Under the pieces are notes generated by a model. It was not told the DNA's origin. It saw nothing but the letters and a program-made list of their open reading frames with translations, and made no database searches. DNA of 64,000 bases from Metabacillus kandeliae. Its GTDB lineage: Bacteria > Bacillota > Bacilli > Bacillales > Bacillaceae. Where the stretch lies: NCBI RefSeq assembly GCF_021166585.1, contig NZ_JAJOZE010000007.1, forward strand, positions 90,381 through 154,380, in the 5' to 3' direction. Below, one piece after another: positions 1 to 8,501 of the stretch; position 1 is the stretch's first letter, and each line of letters begins with the position of its first letter. The translations under genes were made by a program, and so were the position numbers.

Positions 1-1
1 T

Positions 2-415
2 ACACCTGTTTTAATAGAAAGGCAAAACGGAGAAAAAGCCGTCTTTGAACATGTTTTTTATGCCGGTGACGAAACATTGGCTGCGGAAAAACTGGATGAC
101 AGCACATATGAAATCACTCACGGCAATGTAACAGACTACATTTTCTATAATATGGAGGCCGGAGAGGGGCAAATTGCCGCTGCAAAGGTTTCCGTTTTTA
201 AAGGCAAGCCGAGACCTTTCGGCAATTTGAAAGTTTACAAAGCGGACGATGGAAGTGTGCTGAACATCTTAAAATCAAAGGAGATCCTGCCTGGTGCGAG
301 CTTTATTCTGAAAGGAAATGTTCAAACAGCTATAGCAGGAATGGACTTTGCTTCTTCAAAGACAAATGGATGGACTGTAATGGAATTCTCCGCCCAGCCG
401 AATAATGAAAAATAG
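2..415 (+). CDS. Unknown protein, C-terminal part (gene starts before the window)
   Basis: The frame is open from base 2 to the TAG at 413-415, with no ribosome binding site inside the window, so this is the end of a longer gene. A TTG at 77 has no Shine-Dalgarno sequence and is unlikely to be a start. The visible 137 residues are mostly beta-prone and polar, with a hydrophilic C-terminus ending in PNNEK and no membrane segment. I do not recognise the family. It ends convergently with ytvA, with a hairpin between them. Confidence 0.6.
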   Translation, partial: TPVLIERQNGEKAVFEHVFYAGDETLAAEKLDDSTYEITHGNVTDYIFYNMEAGEGQIAAAKVSVFKGKPRPFGNLKVYKADDGSVLNILKSKEILPGASFILKGNVQTAIAGMDFASSKTNGWTVMEFSAQPNNEK

Positions 416-424
416 CCATCTTGC

Positions 425-462
425 AGCATGCGTCTCCTCTTTAAGAGGGGGCGCATGCTTTA
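425..462 (+). terminator. Hairpin between convergent genes
   Basis: Arms AGCATGCG (425-432) and CGCATGCT (452-459) enclose a second stem CTCCTCT/AGAGGGG. A weak T-rich tail follows on the plus strand only. Confidence 0.6.
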
Positions 463-467
463 TGCCT

Positions 468-1244
468 TTAAAGCTGATTCAGAGAATGAAGTGCTTCCTT
501 TACCGTCATAAACGTCTTGATGTTTCCAAGATGGGAAAACAATTCAGGTGTGCTTGATAGTATAAACTCTGCTGACACGCCTGAAAGCGCCATTTCAGTA
601 CCCATAAGGGAGAGCACTTGGTATAGCTTCAGCAAATTGGCGATTTCATCCTGCTCGACTCTTGAAATGCCTGAAAGATCAACAATAAGAAATTTGTTTT
701 GGTGACTGGAAATGTAGGCCGTTGCTTTTTCAATCACCGATTCCGATCTTTCTGCAGTAAGTTCGCCGATGAGCGGGAGGATAGAAACATCCTCTGATAG
801 CGGAACAATCGGTGTTGAAAGCTCTCTAATCTGATCAAGAGATTCAGCAAGCTCAGCCTGAAACACTTTTTGCTTTGTAATATCCTTTTGAAATCCAACA
901 AAGTAATGCTTCTTTTCGCTTTCGATAAATATAGGCTCAATTATCAGCTCGTTCCAAAAGGCCGTGCCATCCTTTCGGTAATTTAAAATTTCAACCTCAA
1001 GATACCTTTTTTCTCTCACGGCTGTTTTAATTTTTTCAATAGCACCTGGATCTGTTTCAGCCCCTTGCAGGAAGCGGCAATTTTCCCCTTGCGTTTCTTC
1101 CCGGCTGTATAGTGTGAGATTTAAGAATCCCTGATTTACATAGACAATAGGATTATCGTGCAATGAAGGATCTGTTATGACTACACCAATCGAGGTAGAA
1201 TTCAGCGTTTTTCTAATCAGTTCAATTTCCTGAATGCTTTCCAT
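468..1244 (-). CDS. ytvA: Blue-light photoreceptor YtvA (LOV-STAS), stressosome component
   Basis: 258 residues, against about 261 in B. subtilis. The N-terminal LOV/PAS domain (roughly 10-125) carries the NCRFLQG motif; Cys56 is the residue that forms the photo-adduct with FMN in LOV domains. A linker helix and a STAS domain (about 145-255) follow. In B. subtilis YtvA joins the RsbR/RsbS stressosome and makes the SigB general stress response light sensitive. Start ATG at 1244 is preceded by AGGAGG. A second stressosome-type protein, an RsbR paralog, lies at 56786. Regulation is not visible in the DNA. Confidence 0.93.
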   Translation of the reverse strand: MESIQEIELIRKTLNSTSIGVVITDPSLHDNPIVYVNQGFLNLTLYSREETQGENCRFLQGAETDPGAIEKIKTAVREKRYLEVEILNYRKDGTAFWNELIIEPIFIESEKKHYFVGFQKDITKQKVFQAELAESLDQIRELSTPIVPLSEDVSILPLIGELTAERSESVIEKATAYISSHQNKFLIVDLSGISRVEQDEIANLLKLYQVLSLMGTEMALSGVSAEFILSSTPELFSHLGNIKTFMTVKEALHSLNQL

Positions 1245-1377
1245 TCATTCGCCTCCTGATACTCTATTTTTTCTATTTTTACGGAAAATACAGGATTTGT
1301 CTATAGAAATGGCTATGGCTAACTGTCTTTCAAGCAGGCCGACCGTCCGAAAATAGCGGAAAAGCTCGAATACTATT

Positions 1378-1405
1378 AAAAAAAAGCGGCCGCATGGACC
1401 GCTTT
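1378..1405 (-). terminator. mreBH terminator
   Basis: On the minus strand AAAGCGG and CCGCTTT form a 7-bp stem followed by a run of T (A run at 1378-1385 on plus), just after the mreBH stop. Confidence 0.75.
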
Positions 1406-1424
1406 CCTTCTTGGTGCTATGGGT

Positions 1425-2432
1425 TTATCTAGCCGCTTTTTGCAGCTTATGAATGACTGTGAGAGAGCGGCCGGTGCCGATCGCAACAGACTCAAGCGGG
1501 CTTGGAGCGATATGGACAGGAACAACGATTTCTTCGCTGAGCCAATCCTGAATACCATTAAGGAGTGCGCCCCCGCCTGTGAGGATCACGCCTCTGTCTA
1601 CAATGTCCCCGCTAAGCTCTGGCGGGCAGTCTTCCAAAGTAGCCCTTATCGCTTCTAAAATATGAAGCAATGATTCTTTCATTGCCTGCTGTATTTCAGT
1701 AGATCTGAGCTCAATTGTTTTCGGAAGGCCTGTAACCAGATCTCTTCCGCGAACTTCCATTGTAATTTCTTCGTGGTCAGTCAACGCATAGCCGATTTCA
1801 ATCTTGATCTGTTCAGCTGTTCTTTCACCGATAAGAAGATTATATTTTTTGCGGACGTATGTAACAATATCATCGTCCAGCTGATCTCCGCCGATGCGGA
1901 TGCTGTGGCAGGAAACAATTCCGCCGAATGAAATAATGGCCACTTCTGTAGTGCCTCCGCCAATATCAACGACAACATTTGCCACTGGTTCTTCTACTGG
2001 CAGATCAGCACCAATCGCTGCAGCAACCGGTTCCTCAATTAAATGCACCGTTTTCGCACCGCAATTTTTCACCGCATCATGGATCGCTCTGCGCTCTACA
2101 GAAGTCGAGCCGCTTGGTGTACAGACGACAACGCTCGGCTTGCGGATGGAGAACCCAAGACTCTTCCCGGCCTTTTTCATGATTTGCTTCAGCATATCTG
2201 TTGTAATATCATAATCTGCTATAACGCCATCTTTTAAAGGGCGGATCGCCACAATTTTACCAGGTGTTTTTCCAATCATGTTCTTTGCTTCTGTTCCTAC
2301 AGCAAGAACGGCTTTCGTCTCCGTATCGATTGCAACCACGGACGGCTCATTTAATACAATCCCCTTATTTTTGCTATATACAAGCGTATTCGCAGTTCCA
2401 AGGTCAATTCCGATTTCAGTATTAGAAAACAT
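1425..2432 (-). CDS. mreBH: Rod-shape determining actin homolog MreBH
   Basis: 335 residues, a full-length bacterial actin. The phosphate-1 loop GIDLGTAN is near the N-terminus, with the [13 protein letters not shown] phosphate-2 segment mid-protein and the adenosine motif [10 protein letters not shown] near residue 290. Overall sequence is closer to MreBH of B. subtilis than to MreB or Mbl. MreBH forms membrane-associated filaments that direct the lytic enzyme LytE and cell-wall elongation. A GTG at 2441 is possible, but GGGTG lies 6 nt before the ATG at 2432, which I prefer. It stands alone, with its own terminator. Confidence 0.9.
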   Translation of the reverse strand: MFSNTEIGIDLGTANTLVYSKNKGIVLNEPSVVAIDTETKAVLAVGTEAKNMIGKTPGKIVAIRPLKDGVIADYDITTDMLKQIMKKAGKSLGFSIRKPSVVVCTPSGSTSVERRAIHDAVKNCGAKTVHLIEEPVAAAIGADLPVEEPVANVVVDIGGGTTEVAIISFGGIVSCHSIRIGGDQLDDDIVTYVRKKYNLLIGERTAEQIKIEIGYALTDHEEITMEVRGRDLVTGLPKTIELRSTEIQQAMKESLLHILEAIRATLEDCPPELSGDIVDRGVILTGGGALLNGIQDWLSEEIVVPVHIAPSPLESVAIGTGRSLTVIHKLQKAAR

Positions 2433-3000
2433 ATACTTCACCCATTCTTTATAGAGTTCGAGTCTCTTAATAATCCTTCTCTTTATTATGTCGATTTCTG
2501 GGGGTTCATTGCAATGGTTGAGAATGGGAAAGAGTGCTTATGTGAAAAATAAATCATAAGTACCAGTAATTTCGAAAGATAATTTGTGTTATTCTGTGTG
2601 ATTTTCTTCATTGGTCAAGGTCTTACTGCCTAGATATGCTGATGCCTTATCATCTCTCTAAAAAATGCTTTAAGAGGAAGAAGGCGCTTAACCCCTTCAT
2701 ACAAAAGAATTCAAGTGGTGATTCGCCAAAAGGGGAAATCCTCCAATAGACTCTTTTTTACCAGCTTAGTGACGAAAGGGGAAATCCGGTATTCCTCATT
2801 GTCAGATGCAGCAAATGAATCTGTATGCAGCAGAGCAGAGGGCATCAATCTATCCTAATGCATCTAGAAAAGGAAGATAATACTTCCAATTCCTTATTTT
2901 ATCCAGTTTTCCTTTTTCTTTCGCCAGCTTTGCAGTATGATGAACCAGAGAATAAGTTTAGGAAGAATGTGTAAAATCTAAACAGAAACGAGGAATTCAA
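2433..3000. other. Intergenic region, 568 bp, no gene seen
   Basis: This gap separates divergent mreBH and the gene at 3001. I find no credible coding frame. It holds a 13-bp direct repeat AAAGGGGAAATCC at about 2729-2741 and 2775-2787. On the minus strand ACCCCC (2505-2500) resembles a SigI -35 element, but no CGAA -10 lies at suitable spacing. Confidence 0.4.
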
Positions 3001-3921
3001 ATGAAAAAGACTGCAGCCATCATTTTAGCAGCAGGCCTAGCATTAGGGGCGGCTCAGGTTCCTGTTCATGCCGCTTCCTCATGGGGCAGCCATGAGCTGA
3101 AAAAAGGCCAAATCGGAAGAGTAACAGCACTTCAAAACACAGACATCTATGTGAAATCAGGATCTCAATGGAAAAAATTCTCTGTAATGAAAAAAGGCCA
3201 GACATCTAGAGTTTATACAAACCGCAGCGGATCTTACGGTATTGGCGGAGGGAAGTTTGTTAAAAGCAGTGCAGCGGTTAAATATGAAACCCCTTCTAAA
3301 TCAAGATATGAAGCAGTCAATGGATTAAAAATCGAGAAAGTTTCCTATCCGAATGCACCTATTTCCTATTTCAAGGTGAGCGGTGCTGCGAATGCTTCAG
3401 CTGAAAAAAAGATCAATGAAACCCTGAAAAAAGAAGCGGACAGATTGTATGCAGCCTACACCGATCTGAAAAAAAAGGAAGCAGAGGATAAAAAGCAATG
3501 GGAAAAGGACGGCAAGAATTATCCGTGGCGTCCTTATGAATTTGAAGGAACAGCGGAAGTGAAGTTTAATAAAAATCACTTGCTGAGTGTAGTGACCTAC
3601 GGCTACGAATATTTCGGCGGCGCACATGGAATGACTGGCGCCCATTCACTGAATTTCAACACGCTGACCGGCAAGCAATTTCAGCTGTCAGATGTGATTC
3701 ACAGTAAATTTAAAACCGTATCAGCTTACGTATTGAAAGATCTTAAAAATCATCAGGAGGAAAAGGGAATCGATCCTGGTCTGAAAAAAGTGGATATTAA
3801 AAACAGCTCCACATGGGTTTTTACTGATAAGGGAATTAAAATCATCTTTGGACAATACGAAGTTGGACCATATGCATCAGGCATGCCGGAAAGCACTGTC
3901 CCAATGTCTGTCTACCAATAA
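3001..3921 (+). CDS. Secreted DUF3298-type protein
   Basis: 306 residues. A clear signal peptide (KK, hydrophobic core, VHAASS cleavage region at about 24-26) is followed by an N-terminal repeat-rich domain with two similar halves (KKGQIGRV and KKGQTSRV) that may be SH3-like. The C-terminal half from about 105 matches the DUF4163/DUF3298 pattern also found in the lysozyme-sensing part of RsiV and in PdaC: YGYEYFGGAHG, then a LNFNTLTGKQFQLSDV segment, then VGPYASGMPE. It has no transmembrane anti-sigma part, so it is not RsiV itself. GAGGA sits before the ATG. It acts outside the membrane; substrate unknown. Confidence 0.75.
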   Translation: MKKTAAIILAAGLALGAAQVPVHAASSWGSHELKKGQIGRVTALQNTDIYVKSGSQWKKFSVMKKGQTSRVYTNRSGSYGIGGGKFVKSSAAVKYETPSKSRYEAVNGLKIEKVSYPNAPISYFKVSGAANASAEKKINETLKKEADRLYAAYTDLKKKEAEDKKQWEKDGKNYPWRPYEFEGTAEVKFNKNHLLSVVTYGYEYFGGAHGMTGAHSLNFNTLTGKQFQLSDVIHSKFKTVSAYVLKDLKNHQEEKGIDPGLKKVDIKNSSTWVFTDKGIKIIFGQYEVGPYASGMPESTVPMSVYQ

Positions 3922-3933
3922 TGCTTTTCTCCG

Positions 3934-3960
3934 AAAAGCGCTCTTGCAGCGCTTTTTTAT
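3934..3960 (+). terminator. Rho-independent terminator
   Basis: AAAAGCGCT-cttgc-AGCGCTTTTTT directly after the DUF3298 gene. Confidence 0.85.
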
Positions 3961-4029
3961 TTTGCATGATTGCCTGAAAATACCAGGCTCCTTTAAAATA
4001 AGAGAAAATGGAAAAAGGAGAGGGAAGGC

Positions 4030-4338
4030 TTGGTCGATGGTCTTGGAATTCTACGGGAGCTGGCAGAACCGGCCATAGAACTCATCTTTGGTCTGAGGAG
4101 AAAGAAGAAAGTGAATGCTGCGCTTGTAGAGGAGCACCTGAAGGAACTGCGGGGGCATCAATGGTTTAGAGAGCTGTATGAAAACCCTGTCTATCATGAT
4201 CATTTTATAAGCAATTCAAAGGTTATGAAGTATTTAGAGGACCGCATGAATGTTGAAGACCTAATCTTCATTAAAAGAAAGCGGGAAAAATTTAAAGAGC
4301 TGCTTGAAAAAGAGACAGACAGAAGGAAATCAGCCTAA
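4030..4338 (+). CDS. Hypothetical 102-residue protein
   Basis: TTG start at 4030 with AAGGAGAGGG about 5 nt before it. Highly charged and helical (KKKVNAALVEEHLKEL, then FIKRKREKFKELLEKE), no signal peptide or membrane segment, so probably cytoplasmic. The N-terminal 20 residues are more hydrophobic. It sits alone between the DUF3298 gene and an SDR gene, same strand, 83 bp from the latter. I do not recognise the family. Confidence 0.6.
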   Translation: MVDGLGILRELAEPAIELIFGLRRKKKVNAALVEEHLKELRGHQWFRELYENPVYHDHFISNSKVMKYLEDRMNVEDLIFIKRKREKFKELLEKETDRRKSA

Positions 4339-4421
4339 AAGCGCTTAAAGCAGATACTTAGTGAAGCCCTCCTGCTGGTGTTAAAATGATAGAGAGTTAT
4401 ACATAGGGAAGGGTGATTCTA

Positions 4422-5195
4422 ATGGTATTGCCATCTTTTCAGCTCAGCGGAAAAATTGCGCTGATTACTGGAGGAGGAAGAGGGATTGGACGGGCACTTG
4501 CCATCGGTTTTGCTGAGGCTGGTGCTGATGTCATCCTTTTATCCAGAACCGCGAAAGATCTTGAGGAAGTAAAAGGACAAGTGGAAGCGCTCGGCCGGAA
4601 AGCGTTCATCTATCAAACAGATGTAACAGTAAGGGAAGAGGTGGCTGAAGCCATCAGATCAGCAAAGGCGGAAGCCGGCAGCATTGATATTCTGGTTAAT
4701 AATGCCGGAATGAACATCAGATCAAAAGCGATGGATGTAACAGATGAAGAATGGCGGCAGATCATGGATACGAATCTGACCTCTGCTTTCATTGTATCCC
4801 AGGAAATTGGAAAAGTGATGAAGGAGCAGGGAACAGGGGGAAGAATGATTAATATCGCCTCTGTCGCCGGACATCTTGCCCTGAGAACTGGTGTTGTATA
4901 CGGTGCAACAAAAGCAGCGATGATTCAAATGACGAAAATTCTTGCTTTTGAATGGGGAAAGTACGATATCAATGTAAATGCCATTGGACCATGGTATTTT
5001 GAGACCCCGCTCACTGAAAAGCTTCTTCAGGATGAAGAGTATGTGAAGGATATCCTTGCTGTCACACCTTTAAAACGCATTGGACAGCTGCCTGAACTTG
5101 TAGGACCTGCCGTTTTTCTTGCCTCAGATGCGGCAAGCTACATCTCCGGCCAGACACTGTATGTTGACGGCGGCATGACAATTAACGGATTTTAA
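4422..5195 (+). CDS. SDR family NAD(P)-dependent oxidoreductase
   Basis: 257 residues, a classical short-chain dehydrogenase. Cofactor motif TGGGRGIG near residue 15, NNAG near 92, catalytic Ser in NIASVAG and YGATKA (Tyr/Lys) near 155-160, and the C-terminal SGQTLYVDGG end. Family members of this type include gluconate 5-dehydrogenases, 2-deoxygluconate dehydrogenases and 3-oxoacyl-ACP reductases; the substrate cannot be read from sequence. The upstream GTG at 4413 would leave no room for a ribosome binding site, whereas GGGTG is 6 nt before the ATG at 4422. Single gene with a shared terminator. Confidence 0.85.
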   Translation: MVLPSFQLSGKIALITGGGRGIGRALAIGFAEAGADVILLSRTAKDLEEVKGQVEALGRKAFIYQTDVTVREEVAEAIRSAKAEAGSIDILVNNAGMNIRSKAMDVTDEEWRQIMDTNLTSAFIVSQEIGKVMKEQGTGGRMINIASVAGHLALRTGVVYGATKAAMIQMTKILAFEWGKYDINVNAIGPWYFETPLTEKLLQDEEYVKDILAVTPLKRIGQLPELVGPAVFLASDAASYISGQTLYVDGGMTINGF

Positions 5196-5197
5196 GG

Positions 5198-5229
5198 AAA
5201 AGCACCCTGCTTTCAAAGCGGGGTGCTTT
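5198..5229. terminator. Convergent terminator between SDR and Rieske genes
   Basis: AAAGCACCC-t-GCTTT paired with AAAGC-g-GGGTGCTTT, usable from both sides. Confidence 0.8.
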
Positions 5230-5238
5230 ACAAATCTA

Positions 5239-6213
5239 TCAATAAACCTTTACAGGCTGATCGAGGCTGACATGTTCTTCATCAGCGGTCAGAAAATCAA
5301 ACCATCTTTTTCGAAAGGCGATTTGCGGACCGTCTGCATAGACGTGGGCTTCCATCCGAAGTGCTTCAGGAATCGGCCTTGGATGCTGGCTTTCTACAAC
5401 CGATTTGTCTTCATCCAAAACTTTTAGGCTGTATTTGGAAAACGTCTTATCCATAAATTTCAGTTTTTTCGCAAACGTCCTGCCCGCGTACCCGAAAATG
5501 AGCGTTTCTTCTTCGTCAACAGGCGTGAATGTCACATAATTAATGAAGGAATTTTTCGTCTTTTCTGATGGACGGAGAATCCATTGCTGCGGAAACCAAT
5601 ATTCAAGAAGCCCTCCGCCATTTTGAATCACGATTTGGTCGCCGTCATGTGTGTAAGGAAGATCCTGAATGGCCTGTTTTGATCTTTTTCCAATCGTTTT
5701 TTTATGAACAAAGCTTAAATGCGCCACATCCAGAACGCTTTCTACAACTCTCGTAAAATGGGCTTTCCATTCAGCCTTGTAGGGGGACAGCCGGTATCTT
5801 GCATCTTCCAAGTCTGGCATGATTTGAAAATCGGGAACTTCCTGATCCGAGGCTGGCTTTGGGTAAACCCAGATGAGGCCGGCATGCTCTGTGACCGGAA
5901 AAGAAGCCGTATGGGCAAATTTCGGGATTGGCTTGCCAGGCTGCGAAGGAATTTCCTCGCAGTCCCCTTCGCCATTAAATTCCCACCCGTGATAAGCACA
6001 CATCAAGCGGCCGTTTTTCACACATCCAAGAGACAAATCAGCTCCTCTGTGTGGGCAATAGGCATGGAGGGCATGTGCCCCGCCTTTTTGATCCCTGTAA
6101 AGAACCATGTTTCGGCCGATTACTTTTTTCCTGACCGGCTTTTTCCCGAGCTCGTTTGAAAATCCAACAGCATACCAGGAACAAGGGAAAATACGGTTGA
6201 TGTTTTCTTCCAT
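5239..6213 (-). CDS. Rieske [2Fe-2S] aromatic-ring oxygenase, alpha-subunit type
   Basis: 324 residues. The Rieske domain has Cys53-x-His55 (CPHRG) and Cys72-x2-His75 (CAYHGW). The mononuclear iron site is seen in DVAHLSFVH, where His165 and His170 would be two ligands. This is the architecture of oxygenases such as vanillate O-demethylase, pheophorbide a oxygenase and phenylpropionate dioxygenase-like proteins. Such enzymes need an electron donor (reductase or ferredoxin), and none is adjacent; the flavoprotein at 7422 is not of that class. AAAGGAGC precedes the ATG. Substrate unknown. Confidence 0.85.
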   Translation of the reverse strand: MEENINRIFPCSWYAVGFSNELGKKPVRKKVIGRNMVLYRDQKGGAHALHAYCPHRGADLSLGCVKNGRLMCAYHGWEFNGEGDCEEIPSQPGKPIPKFAHTASFPVTEHAGLIWVYPKPASDQEVPDFQIMPDLEDARYRLSPYKAEWKAHFTRVVESVLDVAHLSFVHKKTIGKRSKQAIQDLPYTHDGDQIVIQNGGGLLEYWFPQQWILRPSEKTKNSFINYVTFTPVDEEETLIFGYAGRTFAKKLKFMDKTFSKYSLKVLDEDKSVVESQHPRPIPEALRMEAHVYADGPQIAFRKRWFDFLTADEEHVSLDQPVKVY

Positions 6214-6355
6214 TTAAAACTGCTCCTTTCATTGCCGCTTTTCTTTCATTATAGTAAAGAAGAAGAGCGCGGTCGAAATAAAATGCGCTGTTTTACTTTT
6301 TGATACGCTCTGTTTAAATTGACTGTACAAAAAATGACTAGCAAAGGGGTAAATC

Positions 6356-7375
6356 ATGATACGGACAGCATTACTCAGCAAATGGCATGTTCACGCAGAG
6401 GAATACGCCCAAATGGCAGCAGAAAACAGCAGCATTGAAATTGCGGCTGTATGGGATGAAGAAGAGGAAAGAGGCAGAAAATGGGCTGAAGAACTGGGAG
6501 TTCCTTTTGAAGGTAGCCTGGGCCGTATTCTTAAGAACCCTGAAATACATGCTGTGATCGTCTCTGCTCCAACAAATCTTCACAAGGAAGTAATTTTGCA
6601 GGCTGCAAGAGAGAAAAAACATATTTTCACAGAAAAAGTTCTGGCCTTTACCGCTTCAGATTGCATGGAAATCTATGAAACAGTGAAAGAAAATAAGGTC
6701 AAGCTGATGGTTTCATTGCCAAGATTGACCTTTCCTCACTACAGGTTCGCAATGGAAGCAGCTGAAAGCGGCGTACTTGGTAACATAACGAGCATCCGCT
6801 GCCGTGTAGCTCATAATGGCGCTGTGCCTGAGGAAGGGAAACCCAATGGCTGGCTTCCTGCTCATTTTTTTGACAAAGCTGCCTGCGGTGGAGGAGCACT
6901 GATTGATTTGGGAGCTCATCCTATCTATTTGACCAACCGGATCGCAGGTGAAGCCAAGGCTGTTACAGCATCATTCCAATACACCTTTGGGCATGATGTG
7001 GAGGATTACGCAGCTGTAATGGTAGAATATGAATCAGGCATTCACGGAATCATCGAAACGGGTTTTGTCTCTTATGGAAGCCCTTCTTTGCTTGAAATCT
7101 ATGGAACAGAAGGAACACTCCTGATCGAGGAGGAGCAGATTCGTTTAAAAAGCATTCATAAAAATAACGGTGAATGGAAGAGCACTGAATCTCTGCCATC
7201 ACCTTTGCCTATGCCGATGGTGCAGTGGACAGAAGACATTGCCAATGACAAAGAACCGGATATTACAGAGTGGGATGTCCTGCACCTGACTCTTATTAAC
7301 GAGGCCGCCGCTTTATCGGCTGAAAAAAAGGGCACAGTAGAAGTGAAAGACTTGACGAGATCTATGAACAGCTAA
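6356..7375 (+). CDS. Gfo/Idh/MocA family oxidoreductase, atypical
   Basis: 339 residues with the two-domain Gfo/Idh/MocA plan. The C-terminal domain has the GGALIDLGAHPIYL segment, which carries the usual Asp and His of the catalytic site. Two family hallmarks are altered: the N-terminal dinucleotide loop reads LLSKWHVHAEE instead of GxGxxG, and the EKP motif reads EKV (Glu93-Lys94-Val95), keeping the lysine. Start ATG 6356 follows AAAGGGG. It is monocistronic, with its own terminator. It could be an NAD(P)-dependent sugar or cyclitol dehydrogenase with a modified cofactor loop. Confidence 0.8.
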   Translation: MIRTALLSKWHVHAEEYAQMAAENSSIEIAAVWDEEEERGRKWAEELGVPFEGSLGRILKNPEIHAVIVSAPTNLHKEVILQAAREKKHIFTEKVLAFTASDCMEIYETVKENKVKLMVSLPRLTFPHYRFAMEAAESGVLGNITSIRCRVAHNGAVPEEGKPNGWLPAHFFDKAACGGGALIDLGAHPIYLTNRIAGEAKAVTASFQYTFGHDVEDYAAVMVEYESGIHGIIETGFVSYGSPSLLEIYGTEGTLLIEEEQIRLKSIHKNNGEWKSTESLPSPLPMPMVQWTEDIANDKEPDITEWDVLHLTLINEAAALSAEKKGTVEVKDLTRSMNS

Positions 7376-7378
7376 AAA

Positions 7379-7424
7379 GAAAAAAGACAGCGGCCCCAAA
7401 AATGAGGGAAGCTGTCTTTTTTTA
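7379..7424. terminator. Convergent terminator
   Basis: AAAGACAGC (7383-7391) and GCTGTCTTT (7411-7419) form the stem, with T runs on the plus strand; it overlaps the stop of the minus-strand flavoprotein gene. Confidence 0.8.
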
Positions 7425-8348
7425 GCGGTGAGTCACTTTTTCCCAATCCTCGTGAATCATGTCATGGTCCATTGCAACCCCTGCTTCATATCCTTCACCT
7501 GCTGCTCCTATTAATGAAGTAAAGGCATTTTTGGCATCTCCGACCACAAATAATCCTTTCATTTCTGTCAGACCATGACCGATCGTTTCATATCCGCCTT
7601 TTCGAGTGGTCTGGATGCCAAGGTTTCCGGGAATATTCGTTGCTTGATGCTGGCCGGAATTTTGGATAAACCCATATTTACGGGAGATGGTTTCGCCATT
7701 TTCCAGCACCACCGACTGAAGCATTCCCTTTTCTGACACCAGTTCTTTTACAGGTGTTTCAACAAGGCGAATGCCATGGTTTTGAATATCTCTCCGATCT
7801 TCATCTGAAACAGGCGAGCGGCCATTTGTAAACACGATTAAATCCTTGCTCCAGTTCCAGATGATTGCGGCGAACTTCAGCAGCTTTTTACCCTCGCCAA
7901 ACACTGCGAGTGGCTGATCCTGATGCTCCCAGCCATCACAGTATGGGCAAGTAAAAACAGATTTGCCGTAAACCTCGTCAAGGCCATCTATATCAGGCAG
8001 CTCGTCTTTCATGCCTGTAGCAATAATCACTCGTCTGCTGTATACAGCTTTGCCGCTTTTAGTATAAGAAAGAAAGAGACTGCCTTCTTTTTCGATGGAA
8101 TCAATGCAGTCTTTTTCAAATTCAACCTGCTGATACTTGGAAATCTGCTCTTTCGCAATTTGCCGGAGCTTCATCGGTTCTATTCCATCTCTAGTCAAAA
8201 AACCGTGCGAATGCTTGACTACAGCATTGCGCGGTTTATCATCATCTACAACGAGAACTGTCCGCCTCGCTCTCCCCAGCACAAGAGCGGCGCTTAACCC
8301 TGCCGGACCTCCCCCTGCAATCAAGACATCATACATATGAGCGGTCAC
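7422..8348 (-). CDS. Thioredoxin-reductase-like FAD/NAD(P) oxidoreductase
   Basis: 308 residues. FAD-binding GGGPAGLSAA near residue 12, the redox pair CPYC (Cys134, Cys137) and the C-terminal FAD motif VVGDAKN near 270. The pattern is that of low-molecular-weight thioredoxin reductases. The usual NADPH-binding GGGxSA loop is replaced by FGEGKK, so it may belong to the divergent TrxR-like disulfide oxidoreductases whose electron donor is unusual. GTG start at 8348: GGAGGG lies 6 nt before it, so GTG is preferred over the ATG four codons in. Divergent from galM. Confidence 0.8.
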   Translation of the reverse strand: MTAHMYDVLIAGGGPAGLSAALVLGRARRTVLVVDDDKPRNAVVKHSHGFLTRDGIEPMKLRQIAKEQISKYQQVEFEKDCIDSIEKEGSLFLSYTKSGKAVYSRRVIIATGMKDELPDIDGLDEVYGKSVFTCPYCDGWEHQDQPLAVFGEGKKLLKFAAIIWNWSKDLIVFTNGRSPVSDEDRRDIQNHGIRLVETPVKELVSEKGMLQSVVLENGETISRKYGFIQNSGQHQATNIPGNLGIQTTRKGGYETIGHGLTEMKGLFVVGDAKNAFTSLIGAAGEGYEAGVAMDHDMIHEDWEKVTHR

Positions 8349-8501
8349 CGAAATCCCTCCGTTATTCCATTCTGTTAACTTTAATCTTTACCCGCCTGCA
8401 CAAATTAAAACCATCCCTTTTAAGAAAAGTACGGCTCGAATGTGTTATTAGCAGGCGATCAGGGTAAAGAGTACGAAAAACAGATAGGCGAGTGAAAGAA
8501 A

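Noticed and set aside
2491..2505. SigI promoter for mreBH
   Set aside because: ACCCCC is present on the minus strand, but the CGAA -10 is not found at the usual distance.
8349..8501. Operator between the TrxR-like gene and galM
   Set aside because: No palindrome or promoter of good quality could be read.
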